From Streptomyces triculaminicus (GTDB taxonomy: Bacteria; Actinomycetota; Actinomycetes; Streptomycetales; Streptomycetaceae): a stretch of DNA of 64,000 nt. The stretch lies in NCBI RefSeq assembly GCF_017349075.1, contig NZ_JAFMOF010000003.1, positions 434,001 to 498,000 of the forward strand, given 5' to 3'. The notes under the pieces are model-generated. The model was not told the origin of the DNA and made no database searches. It worked only from the letters and a program-made list of their open reading frames with translations. The translations under genes were made by a program, and so were the position numbers. Below, in pieces: positions 52,204 to 60,141 of the stretch; positions within the stretch are counted from its first letter, which is position 1; each line of letters starts with the position of its first letter.

Positions 52204-52656
52204 TCAGACTGCCTGGTCGCGCCAGATGTCGAGAACGGCCTGGACGGCGTTGGAGACCTGGTTCTGCTGGGTGCGGTCGGCCCAAAGGTGCTCGTCGTGC
52301 TCGGTGAGCGCGACCGTCTCCCTCGCGACGGTGGCGGTGAAGTTGAACTGGCGGGTGGCGCGGCCACTGCCGGAGCGGTAGTCGAAGTGGCCGAGGTAGC
52401 CGCCGATGGCCGTGACCGTCAGCCCCGTCTCCTCCGCGACCTCGCGCCGCAGTGCCTCGATGAGGGACTCGCCAGTGTCGACGCCGCCGGAGGGCAGCTC
52501 CCACAGCCCGCCGAGGTAGTCGTCGGCCGGCCGGTGCAGCAGCAGGACCTTGCCTTCGGCGTCGGCGATGACGGCACCCACGACGGTCTTGGCGATGCCG
52601 TCGCGTTCGGCGGTGCGGGCGAGGTCTTCGAGCAGAGCGGTGTCGAGGGAACTCAC
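52204..52656 (-). CDS. NUDIX hydrolase
   Basis: This 150-residue protein has a complete Nudix box: G57 in SGGVDTGE, then REVAEETG at 71-78. KVLLLHRPADDYLGGLWELP precedes it. It hydrolyses a nucleoside diphosphate linked to another moiety; the substrate is unknown. The GTG 52656 start overlaps the previous stop (GTGA). It is the last gene of a four-gene chain beginning at 53450. Confidence 0.9.
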   Translation of the reverse strand: MSSLDTALLEDLARTAERDGIAKTVVGAVIADAEGKVLLLHRPADDYLGGLWELPSGGVDTGESLIEALRREVAEETGLTVTAIGGYLGHFDYRSGSGRATRQFNFTATVARETVALTEHDEHLWADRTQQNQVSNAVQAVLDIWRDQAV

Positions 52657-52894
52657 AGCAGGTCCTTGGCGTGGGAGGCGACTTTGGCGACGGCCGCGGT
52701 GTCGGCATCGGCGAGGCGGGCGTCCTCCTCACGGTGCCAGACCGGCACGTGCGGCATGTGGATGCCCGGCACGCGCCGTCCAGAGCGGCGCACAGGCGGG
52801 CCGCGATCTGCTGGCGCCCGGCCAGATGACCGTCCAGGCGGGTGAGCTGGGTTCGGACCAGCACGATTATTCGCGTTGCGGCCTGTTGGTTCAC
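52653..52894 (-). pseudogene. Small hypothetical gene with an apparent one-base deletion
   Basis: Starting at GTG 52894, one frame reads VNQQAATRIIVLVRTQLTRL then HLAGRQQIAARLCAAL. A second frame, beginning near 52760, reads GIHMPHVPVWHREEDARLAD and ends SHAKDLL with a stop at 52653. The segment is 242 bases, one short of a multiple of three. Adding a base near the GGG at 52765-52770 gives 80 residues that end exactly in a GTGA overlap with the NUDIX start. I infer a consensus error. I do not recognise the family. Confidence 0.65.
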
Positions 52895-53136
52895 CCCGCC
52901 AGGAGAAGGCTGCGGGAGCGGTTGAGGCCCCAGTGGCTGAGGTGGTAGGCCGTGCGGGAGATCAGCGTGGCCGCCGTCCGGTCGGCCTTGGCGCGCCTAC
53001 GGGCCGGTGGGCGCACCGCTTGCGGTAGGCCGGGGGGTCGTAGGGCGCCGTAGTCCGTGAAGCGGCGGGTTCCGCACTGCTTGCAGCGGGTCTCACCGGA
53101 TCCAGCGGATTCCCATTCGGGGTGGTGGCACGTCAC
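52891..53136 (-). CDS. Small zinc-ribbon-like protein (DUF6255-like)
   Basis: This 81-residue protein begins VTCHHPEWESAGSGETRCKQCG at GTG 53136, overlapping the upstream stop (GTGA). C3, H4/H5 and the CKQC pair could bind zinc. The basic tail (RRRAKADRTAATLISRTAYHLSHWG) ends at a TGA that overlaps the next start. It resembles the DUF6255 natural-product-associated family, a tentative recollection. Function is unknown. Confidence 0.65.
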   Translation of the reverse strand: MTCHHPEWESAGSGETRCKQCGTRRFTDYGALRPPGLPQAVRPPARRRAKADRTAATLISRTAYHLSHWGLNRSRSLLLAG

Positions 53137-53450
53137 CGGCTCGCCTCCGAGCTGGAGTGCGCCGTGATCCAGTGGCGGTGCGCGTCGGCCGCCGCCTTGC
53201 CGCGCTGCTCGGGCGGCACGGTGCGGCGGCGCGCCGCCAGCGTTACGCAGTCGGGGCACGTACCGAGGTAGGGCCGCAGCCCCGCCGCCTCGCGCTCCTC
53301 GCCGGTCGCCAACCGCAGGGCCGCGAAGGGTACCTCCCATTGCAGTGAGCCGTCGGGGCTCTGCAGCTGTACGCGGCTGCTCGAGCCGCCGATCACTTGG
53401 GCGATCCTGTCTTCCCGTACGTCCACCACGTAGGCGCCTTTGCGGTACAT
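53133..53450 (-). CDS. Small hypothetical protein heading a coupled gene chain
   Basis: This 105-residue protein begins MYRKGAYVVDVREDRIAQVIG. The middle LQSPDGSLQWEVPFAALRLAT is beta-rich, then GTCPDCVTLAARRR carries a CxxC pair and the end is HRHWITAHSSSEASR. It is divergent from the XRE gene at 53600, with 149 bases between that hold two inverted repeats. Homologues beside XRE/DUF397 genes are common in Streptomyces, from memory. Function unknown. Confidence 0.7.
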   Translation of the reverse strand: MYRKGAYVVDVREDRIAQVIGGSSSRVQLQSPDGSLQWEVPFAALRLATGEEREAAGLRPYLGTCPDCVTLAARRRTVPPEQRGKAAADAHRHWITAHSSSEASR

Positions 53451-53504
53451 GGGTCCTCCGAACTCCGGTCGCGCTCCTGCATGTTGGTAGAACCATAGGG
53501 CAGG

Positions 53505-53522
53505 CGCTAAAAGCGTTTAGCG
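53505..53522. promoter_or_regulatory. Inverted repeat CGCTAAA-AGCG-TTTAGCG
   Basis: Perfect 7-bp arms with a 4-base centre lie between the divergent 53133 and 53600 genes. The AT-rich core stands out from its surroundings. It is a candidate XRE operator. Confidence 0.5.
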
Positions 53523-53545
53523 GTTCCGTGAAACTCATCGGAGTG

Positions 53546-53560
53546 AACCGTTGAACGGTT
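53546..53560. promoter_or_regulatory. Inverted repeat AACCGT-TGA-ACGGTT
   Basis: Perfect 6-bp arms with a 3-base centre lie 40 bases before the XRE start. With the repeat at 53505 it may form a two-site control region. Confidence 0.4.
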
Positions 53561-53599
53561 GACCGCATGGCAGCATGGACCTGCAAGGGGAGGAGCGAA

Positions 53600-54451
53600 G
53601 TGCCATTGAGAACAGCACCAACCGCCCGGCAGCGGCGGCTTGGCGTCGAGCTGCGCAGGATGCGCGAGCAGGCGGGGATGACCGCTCCGCAGGTGGCGGA
53701 GCAACTGGGCGGTAACCGGACCGGCATCACCAATATGGAAGCGGGTCGCTTCGGTGTCAGTGTGGAGCGCATCAGGGCGCTCGCTCGGATCTATGCGTGC
53801 GGCGACCAGCCGTACATCGATGCCCTGGCGAGTTTGGCCGAGGAGCGGGGCAGGGGCTGGTGGGACGACTATCGCGACATCGTCATCAAGGCCGCCGTCG
53901 ACGTGGCCGAGATGGAGCACCATGCCCTGGGCCTACGCTCAATGACGATCATGCATATGCCTGGGCTTCTGCAGACGGAGGACTACGCCAAAGCGGTCTT
54001 CGCCGCGGGCATTCCGAAGTCGACTCCCACGGAACTACGCCGCAATGTCTCCTTCCGTATGCGGCGCCGGGCGGTTCTGGACAGGGATAATCCGCCTACT
54101 TGCACGTTCCTGGTACATGAGGCTGCCCTGCGGATGCAGTTCGGCGGGCCGGAGGTGGCAGCCAGGCAGCTACGGCACGTGCTCGAGGAATCGGAGCGTG
54201 AGAACATCACCGTGCGTGCAATTCCGTTTGCGGCCGGTGGATTCTCCATGGCTGGCCTGTCCGTCCTCTACGCTACGGGCCCTGTGCCCCAACTGGACAC
54301 AGTTCAACTCGATGTAGCGCACGGTGGTGCGCTGCTGGATGCGCAGGCTCACCTGGCCAACTATCGGGCTAGATTGGACTATGCGGAAGAGATTTCTCTG
54401 GGCCCCGACGATACCCGCAAACTTATGCGTGATATCGCTCAACAGTGGTGA
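53600..54451 (+). CDS. XRE-family regulator with DUF5753 domain
   Basis: This 283-residue protein starts at GTG 53600 with GGGGAGGA about six bases upstream. The HTH is ELRRMREQAGMTAPQVAEQL and NRTGITNMEAGR. The C-terminal DUF5753 domain has MPGLLQTEDYAKAVFAAG, TCTFLVHEAALRM and FSMAGLSVLYATG. It is followed 9 bases later by a DUF397 gene. Such pairs are abundant in Streptomyces and may work like a regulator and its antagonist, as in WhiJ/BldB-type systems. GC content looks lower than in neighbouring genes. Confidence 0.9.
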   Translation: MPLRTAPTARQRRLGVELRRMREQAGMTAPQVAEQLGGNRTGITNMEAGRFGVSVERIRALARIYACGDQPYIDALASLAEERGRGWWDDYRDIVIKAAVDVAEMEHHALGLRSMTIMHMPGLLQTEDYAKAVFAAGIPKSTPTELRRNVSFRMRRRAVLDRDNPPTCTFLVHEAALRMQFGGPEVAARQLRHVLEESERENITVRAIPFAAGGFSMAGLSVLYATGPVPQLDTVQLDVAHGGALLDAQAHLANYRARLDYAEEISLGPDDTRKLMRDIAQQW

Positions 54452-54460
54452 AGGTGTGGC

Positions 54461-54697
54461 ATGTCGGAGATTCGCTGGCAAAAATCGTCATTTTCCACGG
54501 ACACAGCGGCATGTGTAGAACTTGCCCTGTGGCAAGAATCGACTTTCTCATCTGACATGCAGGGTGACTGCTTAGAACTCGCCGAACCGCCCGGCCGAAT
54601 GCTCCTCCGCGAGAGCGACGCCCCCCACACCGTGATCGCCACCTCCCCGGCCGCCCTGCGAGCCCTGCTCGCAACGGCGACCGGGCGGTGGCGCTAG
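54461..54697 (+). CDS. DUF397 protein, partner of the XRE regulator (TTA codon)
   Basis: This 78-residue protein begins MSEIRWQKSSFSTDTAACVE and ends AALRALLATATGRWR, typical of DUF397. The first motif (WQKSSFS) is followed by WQESTFSSD, a partial repeat. Leu38 is encoded by TTA (54572-54574), a codon read by the developmentally controlled bldA tRNA in Streptomyces. Translation may therefore be stage-dependent. It is co-transcribed with the 53600 regulator. Confidence 0.87.
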   Translation: MSEIRWQKSSFSTDTAACVELALWQESTFSSDMQGDCLELAEPPGRMLLRESDAPHTVIATSPAALRALLATATGRWR

Positions 54698-54709
54698 GCG
54701 CTGTCCGGG

Positions 54710-55213
54710 TCAGCCGCAGCGGGACCAGGCTCCCCATTGGCCGTTGCCCGGGTCGACGCTGCACCAGTAGCCGCTGCCGTACACCTCCACGGAAACGGCA
54801 CGTCGGGCACCCTGCGCCGCGGCCGCCCCCGTGTCGTCGGCCCGACCGTTGTGCGGCATTTCCTGCCAGCGGCCCGAGCCGGGCCACGCGTGCCAGATCG
54901 TGCGGTCCGGAGCGATCCCGAAGCTTTCGAGACGTGACGAGGTCCAGGCGACGTCCAGGATGCTCGAGCCGTCGCGGAAGGTGCCGGTGTAGCCGTACCG
55001 GCTTGCGTTCCAGTTGGCTGCGCCGGTCCCGCCCGGCGTCACGGTGAAGTCGGCGTCCGGGGACGAGCCGGCTGCCACGAGGGCGCGCTTTACGGCGAGT
55101 TCGCCCGGGTCGGAGGTGGTGGCCGGAGTGGCCTGGGCCGCGGTGCCTGCGGAGAGCGCCGCTGTCAAGGCTGCCGCTGTCAGTGCCGTCATCGCTCGTG
55201 CGCGGTTGAGCAT
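54710..55213 (-). CDS. Secreted protein with a lectin-like or tectonin-like C-terminus
   Basis: This 167-residue protein starts at ATG 55213. The signal peptide is AMTALTAAALTAALSAG then TAAQATPA. After GELAVKRALVAAGSSPDADF the mature part is beta-rich: NWNASRYGYTGTFRDG, TIWHAWPGSGRWQEMP and GSGYWCSVDPGNGQWGAWSRCG. The repeated WxxW/GxW strands hint at a beta-propeller-like lectin fold, which I cannot prove. Two cysteines in the last motif may pair. Function unknown. Confidence 0.7.
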   Translation of the reverse strand: MLNRARAMTALTAAALTAALSAGTAAQATPATTSDPGELAVKRALVAAGSSPDADFTVTPGGTGAANWNASRYGYTGTFRDGSSILDVAWTSSRLESFGIAPDRTIWHAWPGSGRWQEMPHNGRADDTGAAAAQGARRAVSVEVYGSGYWCSVDPGNGQWGAWSRCG

Positions 55214-55379
55214 GGTGGTGCCCCCTGTTCGCGGTCGTACGGACGGTGATCCAGTGGCCAACGCCGCTTGTCTACCAGCGGCCTGCCACCACGACCAGAG
55301 GGGCGGCACCGGGTTGGCCCCGTTCAGGACATGCCGGACGCCCGCGCCCCGGCCGCCCTGCGAGCCCTGCTCGCGACGG

Positions 55380-56648
55380 CTACGGGGCGGTCCTGAGGGC
55401 GGTCATTCGCCGAAGCGGCGAACGCGCGATCGGGATCCACACACAGGCCAGGCACGCGGCCGAGGCCGCCAGGGCCCACCGGATGCCAACGGCCGTAGCC
55501 AGAGCGCCGGCTGTCGCGGCGCCGAGCGCGACCGCTCCGGTGAAGAGCACGCGCATGGTGCCGTTGACCCGGGCCATGAGGCCGGTGGGGGTGACCTGCT
55601 GCCGGAAGGTCGTCATCAGGACGGAGTCGAAGCCGACTTTGAGCATGACCAGCGCCCACCCGGTGGCCGCGAGGGGGCCGGGTACGGGCCGGCCGAGCAG
55701 GGGAATGGCGATGGCCAGGGGTGCGACCGCGATCCCGACGAGCAGGACGGCTCGACCCGCACCGAGCTTGTCGGCCAGCCTGACGGCTGTCACGGCGCCG
55801 ATCAGGCCACCGAGCCCGCCGGTGCCGAGGAACATCCCGAGCGTTCCCTCGCTCCACCCGAGCTCGGTCAGTGCGAGCACGGGGAGCAGGGTCATCACGC
55901 CGGCGATGCCGATGTTGACCATGGAACCGGCGATCACCACGGTGCGTAGGACCGGCTGGCGGGCGACGAACGCGACACCTTCACCGATCTCGTGCAGGAG
56001 GCGCCGTCGGGGGGCGTCACCGGTCGGATGCTCGTGCGTGGTGAGCGTGGACAGCCACCCCGCGGACCACAGGTATCCCGCGGCCATGACGAGCAGAACC
56101 GTGGGGGCGCTCAGCAGTCCGGCCGCCCACCCGGCCAAGGGCGGACCCGCGATGACCGCTGCCTGGGTGATCGTGGCCAGGCGCGCGTTGGTGCGTGCGA
56201 GCAGGGCACCGGGGGCCAGGTCCTTGACGAGGCTCTGGGTGGCCAGGTCGAAGAACACCGTCGCCACCCCCTGAACCACCACGACTGCCATGAGGTGGGT
56301 CATCGTCAGACACCCGAACCACGCGGCAACGGGGACGGAGGTCAGTGCGGCCGCCCGCACCAGGTCCGCGCCGATCATGACCGGGCGGCGCCGCACCCGG
56401 TCCAGCCACGCGCCGACCGGCAGGCCGAGGATCACGAAGGGCAGTGTGAGCGCGGTCTTCAACAGCGATGTTCCTCCCGCCCCCGCGTGCAGAACGGTGA
56501 CGGCTGTCAACGGAACGGCCACCTGACCGATCTGGGAACCCCACAACGCGACCCCGGACGCCGTGAGATACCGGGTGCGGTCCTGTGGAACGGCCGCCCG
56601 GGCCGCCGCCGGTCCCGTCGCGGTTGCTGCCTCAGCTGTCTCTGTCAT
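55380..56648 (-). CDS. MFS transporter (exporter-like)
   Basis: This 422-residue protein starts at ATG 56648 with GGAGG ten bases upstream (a second ATG at 56672 would add eight residues). It has about 12 hydrophobic segments, with PVGAWLDRVRRRPVMIGADLVR as the MFS loop 2-3 motif. FFDLATQSLVKDLAPGALLARTNARL is typical of the DHA3-like group of multidrug exporters. It is divergent from an ArsR-type regulator; a perfect inverted repeat lies between them. Substrate unknown. Confidence 0.9.
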   Translation of the reverse strand: MTETAEAATATGPAAARAAVPQDRTRYLTASGVALWGSQIGQVAVPLTAVTVLHAGAGGTSLLKTALTLPFVILGLPVGAWLDRVRRRPVMIGADLVRAAALTSVPVAAWFGCLTMTHLMAVVVVQGVATVFFDLATQSLVKDLAPGALLARTNARLATITQAAVIAGPPLAGWAAGLLSAPTVLLVMAAGYLWSAGWLSTLTTHEHPTGDAPRRRLLHEIGEGVAFVARQPVLRTVVIAGSMVNIGIAGVMTLLPVLALTELGWSEGTLGMFLGTGGLGGLIGAVTAVRLADKLGAGRAVLLVGIAVAPLAIAIPLLGRPVPGPLAATGWALVMLKVGFDSVLMTTFRQQVTPTGLMARVNGTMRVLFTGAVALGAATAGALATAVGIRWALAASAACLACVWIPIARSPLRRMTALRTAP

Positions 56649-56685
56649 GGCAGGCAGCCTCCGGGAACTCATCACAGCCCTCAAC

Positions 56686-56707
56686 GGATTCACGTTAGAG
56701 TGAATCC
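56686..56707. promoter_or_regulatory. Operator-like inverted repeat between MFS and ArsR genes
   Basis: GGATTCAC, a 6-base centre (GTTAGA) and GTGAATCC form perfect 8-bp arms. The repeat lies in a 64-base gap between two divergent starts and ends five bases before the ArsR ATG, so one bound dimer could block both genes. Confidence 0.7.
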
Positions 56708-56712
56708 TCGTG

Positions 56713-57699
56713 ATGCCCACGCTCACTCTGTCCTTGAGTACGGCCGATCTGAGCCGGCTGCGCTGGGCCGTCTCGCCGGCCTGGGAGCTGCTGGCGTCCA
56801 TCAGGACCCTGGCCCGGCCGGCACGCCACGCGATCCACATGCCGTGGCTGTCCGACCACCGCGACGACCCGCTCCTCACCGGACCCGGGACGTCCGCGGC
56901 GCGCGACCTGACCGCCGGCCCTCCGAGCCACCTTCCCGGGTTTCTCGCGCCCACCCCGCTGTCACCCCTGACCGCGCTGGACGACGAACTCGACGAGGTG
57001 TGCCGCACCCCTGCCGACGTCGTCCGCCGCGACCTGGCCGCAGCGTTCGGCGACGATCTGCCGGCCGGCTTGGCGCCGATGCTCCGCGCCCCCCGACGCG
57101 CATTGGAAGCGATCGTCACCGACCTGCGTCAGTACTGGCAGCGCACCCTGGCCCCGAACTGGCCGAGGATCCGAGCCCTGCTCGAGTCCGACATCCACTA
57201 CCGGGCGCGCTCGCTGACCGAGCGCGGACCCGCGGCGATGTTCGCCGACATCCACCCCGACCTGACCTTCGACCAGGTCACCGGAACCCTGCGGATCGCC
57301 GGCCGGAAGGCAGGAATTCCCGATCCGCATCGCTCGCTCGAGGGGCGCGGCCTGGTCCTGGTGCCATCGGCGTTCGCGTGGCCGAAGCTCTACTTCAAGA
57401 CAGCAGAGCCTTGGGTCCCCGTGATCCGCTATCCCGTCCGTGGCGTCGGAACCCTCTGGGAATCACCCGCGGGCAACGCCGACCTGGCCCCGGCGCTCGG
57501 CGCCACCCGCGCCATGCTCCTCGACGTCCTCGAAACCCCTGCCGGCACCCTGGAGCTCGCCAACCGAACCGGACTGGCCCCGGGCGGCGTATCCGCACAC
57601 CTGCACAAGCTCACCCGAGCCGGCCTCATCGCACCCCACCGGACGGGACGAATCGTGCTCTACGCCAGAACCGCCAGAGGCGAAGCCCTGTACCACTGA
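56713..57699 (+). CDS. ArsR-type winged-helix regulator (DUF5937-like N-terminus)
   Basis: This 328-residue protein starts at ATG 56713 (GTG 56710 possible). The long N-terminal region (TLSLSTADLSRLRWAVSPAW, HAIHMPWLSDHRDD) is seen in large Streptomyces ArsR-like regulators. The C-terminal 70 residues are the winged HTH: LLDVLETPAGTLELANRTGL, PGGVSAHLHKLTRAGLI and HRTGRIVLYARTARGEALY. No metal-binding cysteine motif is seen. It likely represses the divergent exporter through the repeat at 56686. Confidence 0.88.
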   Translation: MPTLTLSLSTADLSRLRWAVSPAWELLASIRTLARPARHAIHMPWLSDHRDDPLLTGPGTSAARDLTAGPPSHLPGFLAPTPLSPLTALDDELDEVCRTPADVVRRDLAAAFGDDLPAGLAPMLRAPRRALEAIVTDLRQYWQRTLAPNWPRIRALLESDIHYRARSLTERGPAAMFADIHPDLTFDQVTGTLRIAGRKAGIPDPHRSLEGRGLVLVPSAFAWPKLYFKTAEPWVPVIRYPVRGVGTLWESPAGNADLAPALGATRAMLLDVLETPAGTLELANRTGLAPGGVSAHLHKLTRAGLIAPHRTGRIVLYARTARGEALYH

Positions 57700-57754
57700 G
57701 ACCGGCCTCCGCCCCGGGACCCCACCCCACGGGGTCCGGGGCACGGCCCCCCCG

Positions 57755-60097
57755 TCACACCGGCCGCAGCCACACCGTGGCCAGCGGCGGCAACGTCAGG
57801 GTGACGCTCGCCGGGCGGCCGTGGCTGCGGACGGCCTCGCCCTTGACCGGGTCCGTGTTGGTGACGCCGCTGCCGCCGTAGCGCGCGGCGTCCGTGTTGA
57901 GGACTTCCTCCCACACCGTGTCCTGGGCCGGCACGCCCAGCCGGTAGGCGCCGCGGACGACCGGGGAGAAGTTGCTGACGCACAGCAGCGGCGAGCCGTC
58001 GGCGGCGTAACGCAGGAAGGCGAAGACGTTGTCCTCGGCGGCGTTGCCGTCGACCCAGGAGAAGCCCTCGGGGACGGTGTCCCGCTCCCACAGCGCCGGC
58101 GTCGCGCGGTAGCGCGCGTTGAGGTCGCGCACCAGGTCGCGTACGCCGCGGTGGTCGGCCTCGGCGGCGTACGAGGGGTCCAGCAGCCACCAGTCGGGGC
58201 CATGGCTCTCCGACCACTCCGCGCCCTGCGCGAACTCCTGCCCCATGAACAGCAGCTGCTTTCCGGGGTGGGCCCACATGAAGCCCAGGAACGCCCGGTG
58301 GTCGGCCCGCTGCCGCCACCAGTCGCCCGGCATCTTCGACACCAGCGAGCGCTTGCCGTGCACGACCTCGTCGTGCGAGATCGGCAGCACGTAGTTCTCG
58401 CTGTACGCGTAGACCATGGCGAAGGTCATGTCGCCGTGGTGGTACTTGCGGTGGACCGGCTCCTTGGAGACGTACTCCAGCGAGTCGTGCATCCAGCCCA
58501 TGTTCCACTTCAGGCCGAACCCCAGCCCCCCGAAGCCCCCGGCGCCCAGCAGGTGGGTGGCGCGGGTGACCCCGTCCCAGGCGGTGGACTCCTCGGCGAC
58601 GGTCACGACGCCGGGGCAGCGGCGGTAGACGGTGGCGTTCATCTCCTGCAGGAAGGCCACCGCGTCGAGGTTCTCCCGGCCCCCGTGCTCGTTCGGCGAC
58701 CACTGGCCCGGGCCCCGGGAGTAGTCGAGGTAGAGCATCGAGGCGACGGCGTCCACGCGCAGGCCGTCGATGTGGAACTCCTCGCACCAGTAGACCGCGT
58801 TGGCCACCAGGAAGTTGCGGACCTCCCGGCGCCCGTAGTCGAACTCCAGCGTGCCCCAGTCGGGATGCGCCGCCCGCACCGGGTCCTGCGGCTCGTACAG
58901 CGGCCGGCCGTCGAACTCGGCCAGCGCCCAGTCGTCGCGCGGGAAGTGCGCCGGCACCCAGTCCATCAGCACCCCGATCCCGGCCCGGTGCAGGGCGTCG
59001 ACGAGGTACTTGAAGTCGTCGGGCGTGCCCAGTCGCGCGGTCGGGGCGTAGAAGCCGGTGACCTGGTACCCCCACGAGCCGCCGAAGGGGTGCTCGGCCA
59101 CCGGCATCAGCTCGACATGGGTGAAGCCGAGGTCCTTCACATACGCGGGGAGCTGGTCGGCGAGCTGCCGGTAGGTGAGCCCGGGGCGCCAGGAGGCCAG
59201 GTGCACCTCGTAGACGGAGAAGGGCGCCTGGTGCACGGGCCGCGCGCCCCGCCGGTCCATCCACGCGCCGTCCCGCCACAGGTGGTGCGAGGCGTGCACG
59301 ATCGAGGCGTTGGCCGGCGGCGCCTCGGTGCGCCGGGCCATCGGGTCGGCCCGCATGCTGTGCGAGCCGTCGGGCCGGGTGATCTGGAACTTGTACAGTG
59401 CCCCCTCGCCGACGCCCGGCAGGAACAGCTCCCACACCCCGGTGCCGCCCAGCGAGCGCATCGGATGGGCGGTGCCGTCCCAGTAGTTGAAGTCGCCGGC
59501 CACGCGCACCCCCCGCGCGTTCGGCGCCCACACCGTGAACCGGGTGCCGACCACGCCCTCGTGCGTCATCGGCCGGGCGCCCAGCGCGTGCCACAGCTGC
59601 TCGTGCCGGCCCTCGCCGATCAGGTGCAGGTCCAGCTCGCCCAGGGCGGGCAGGAAGCGGTACGGGTCGTCGAGCTCGGGCTCGGCGTCCTCGTAGGCGA
59701 CGCGCAGCCGGTAGCCGGGCGGGATCTCGCTCAGCGGCAGCACCGCCGCGAACAGGCCGTCGCCCTCGTCGAACAGCGGGACGCACAGCCCCTCGGCGAC
59801 CACCGAGACCGAGCGGGCGAAGGGGCGCAGGGTCCGGAACTCCACACCGCCCGGTACGTGGTGCGCCCCCAGCACGCCGTGCGGGTCGTGATGCGCGCCG
59901 GCCAGCAGACGGCCGCGCGCGTCGTCGTCGAGGGGCACCGCCGGCCGTACGCCCCCGGGCTCGCCCGCCGGCCCGGCGGGCGGCGCTCCGGAGGGCCGGC
60001 GGGGCGGCACCCGGCCGGGCCGCGCGGGCAGGAACGTGGCCGGCACGGCCCCCCGCTCGGGGGGCGTCGGCGTGCCGGACGGCGGTCGTGCAGTCAC
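57755..60097 (-). CDS. glgB: 1,4-alpha-glucan branching enzyme GlgB
   Basis: This 780-residue GH13 enzyme starts at GTG 60097 with GGAGG seven bases upstream. It has a disordered Pro-rich N-terminus (about 60 residues), an N1 carbohydrate-binding-like region, a CBM48 domain (GTRFTVWAPNARGVRVAGDFN) and the catalytic barrel. Catalytic residues lie in GLRVDAVASMLYLDYSR (nucleophile Asp), VVTVAEESTAWDGV (acid Glu) and PISHDEVVHGK (Asp). It makes alpha-1,6 branches. It is the last gene of the glgE-treS-mak-glgB cluster. The mak gene ends 44 bases upstream. Confidence 0.95.
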   Translation of the reverse strand: MTARPPSGTPTPPERGAVPATFLPARPGRVPPRRPSGAPPAGPAGEPGGVRPAVPLDDDARGRLLAGAHHDPHGVLGAHHVPGGVEFRTLRPFARSVSVVAEGLCVPLFDEGDGLFAAVLPLSEIPPGYRLRVAYEDAEPELDDPYRFLPALGELDLHLIGEGRHEQLWHALGARPMTHEGVVGTRFTVWAPNARGVRVAGDFNYWDGTAHPMRSLGGTGVWELFLPGVGEGALYKFQITRPDGSHSMRADPMARRTEAPPANASIVHASHHLWRDGAWMDRRGARPVHQAPFSVYEVHLASWRPGLTYRQLADQLPAYVKDLGFTHVELMPVAEHPFGGSWGYQVTGFYAPTARLGTPDDFKYLVDALHRAGIGVLMDWVPAHFPRDDWALAEFDGRPLYEPQDPVRAAHPDWGTLEFDYGRREVRNFLVANAVYWCEEFHIDGLRVDAVASMLYLDYSRGPGQWSPNEHGGRENLDAVAFLQEMNATVYRRCPGVVTVAEESTAWDGVTRATHLLGAGGFGGLGFGLKWNMGWMHDSLEYVSKEPVHRKYHHGDMTFAMVYAYSENYVLPISHDEVVHGKRSLVSKMPGDWWRQRADHRAFLGFMWAHPGKQLLFMGQEFAQGAEWSESHGPDWWLLDPSYAAEADHRGVRDLVRDLNARYRATPALWERDTVPEGFSWVDGNAAEDNVFAFLRYAADGSPLLCVSNFSPVVRGAYRLGVPAQDTVWEEVLNTDAARYGGSGVTNTDPVKGEAVRSHGRPASVTLTLPPLATVWLRPV

Positions 60098-60141
60098 TGG
60101 AGGTCCTCCGGGGTCTGGATTCCGGGCGGCGGCATCGGGGA

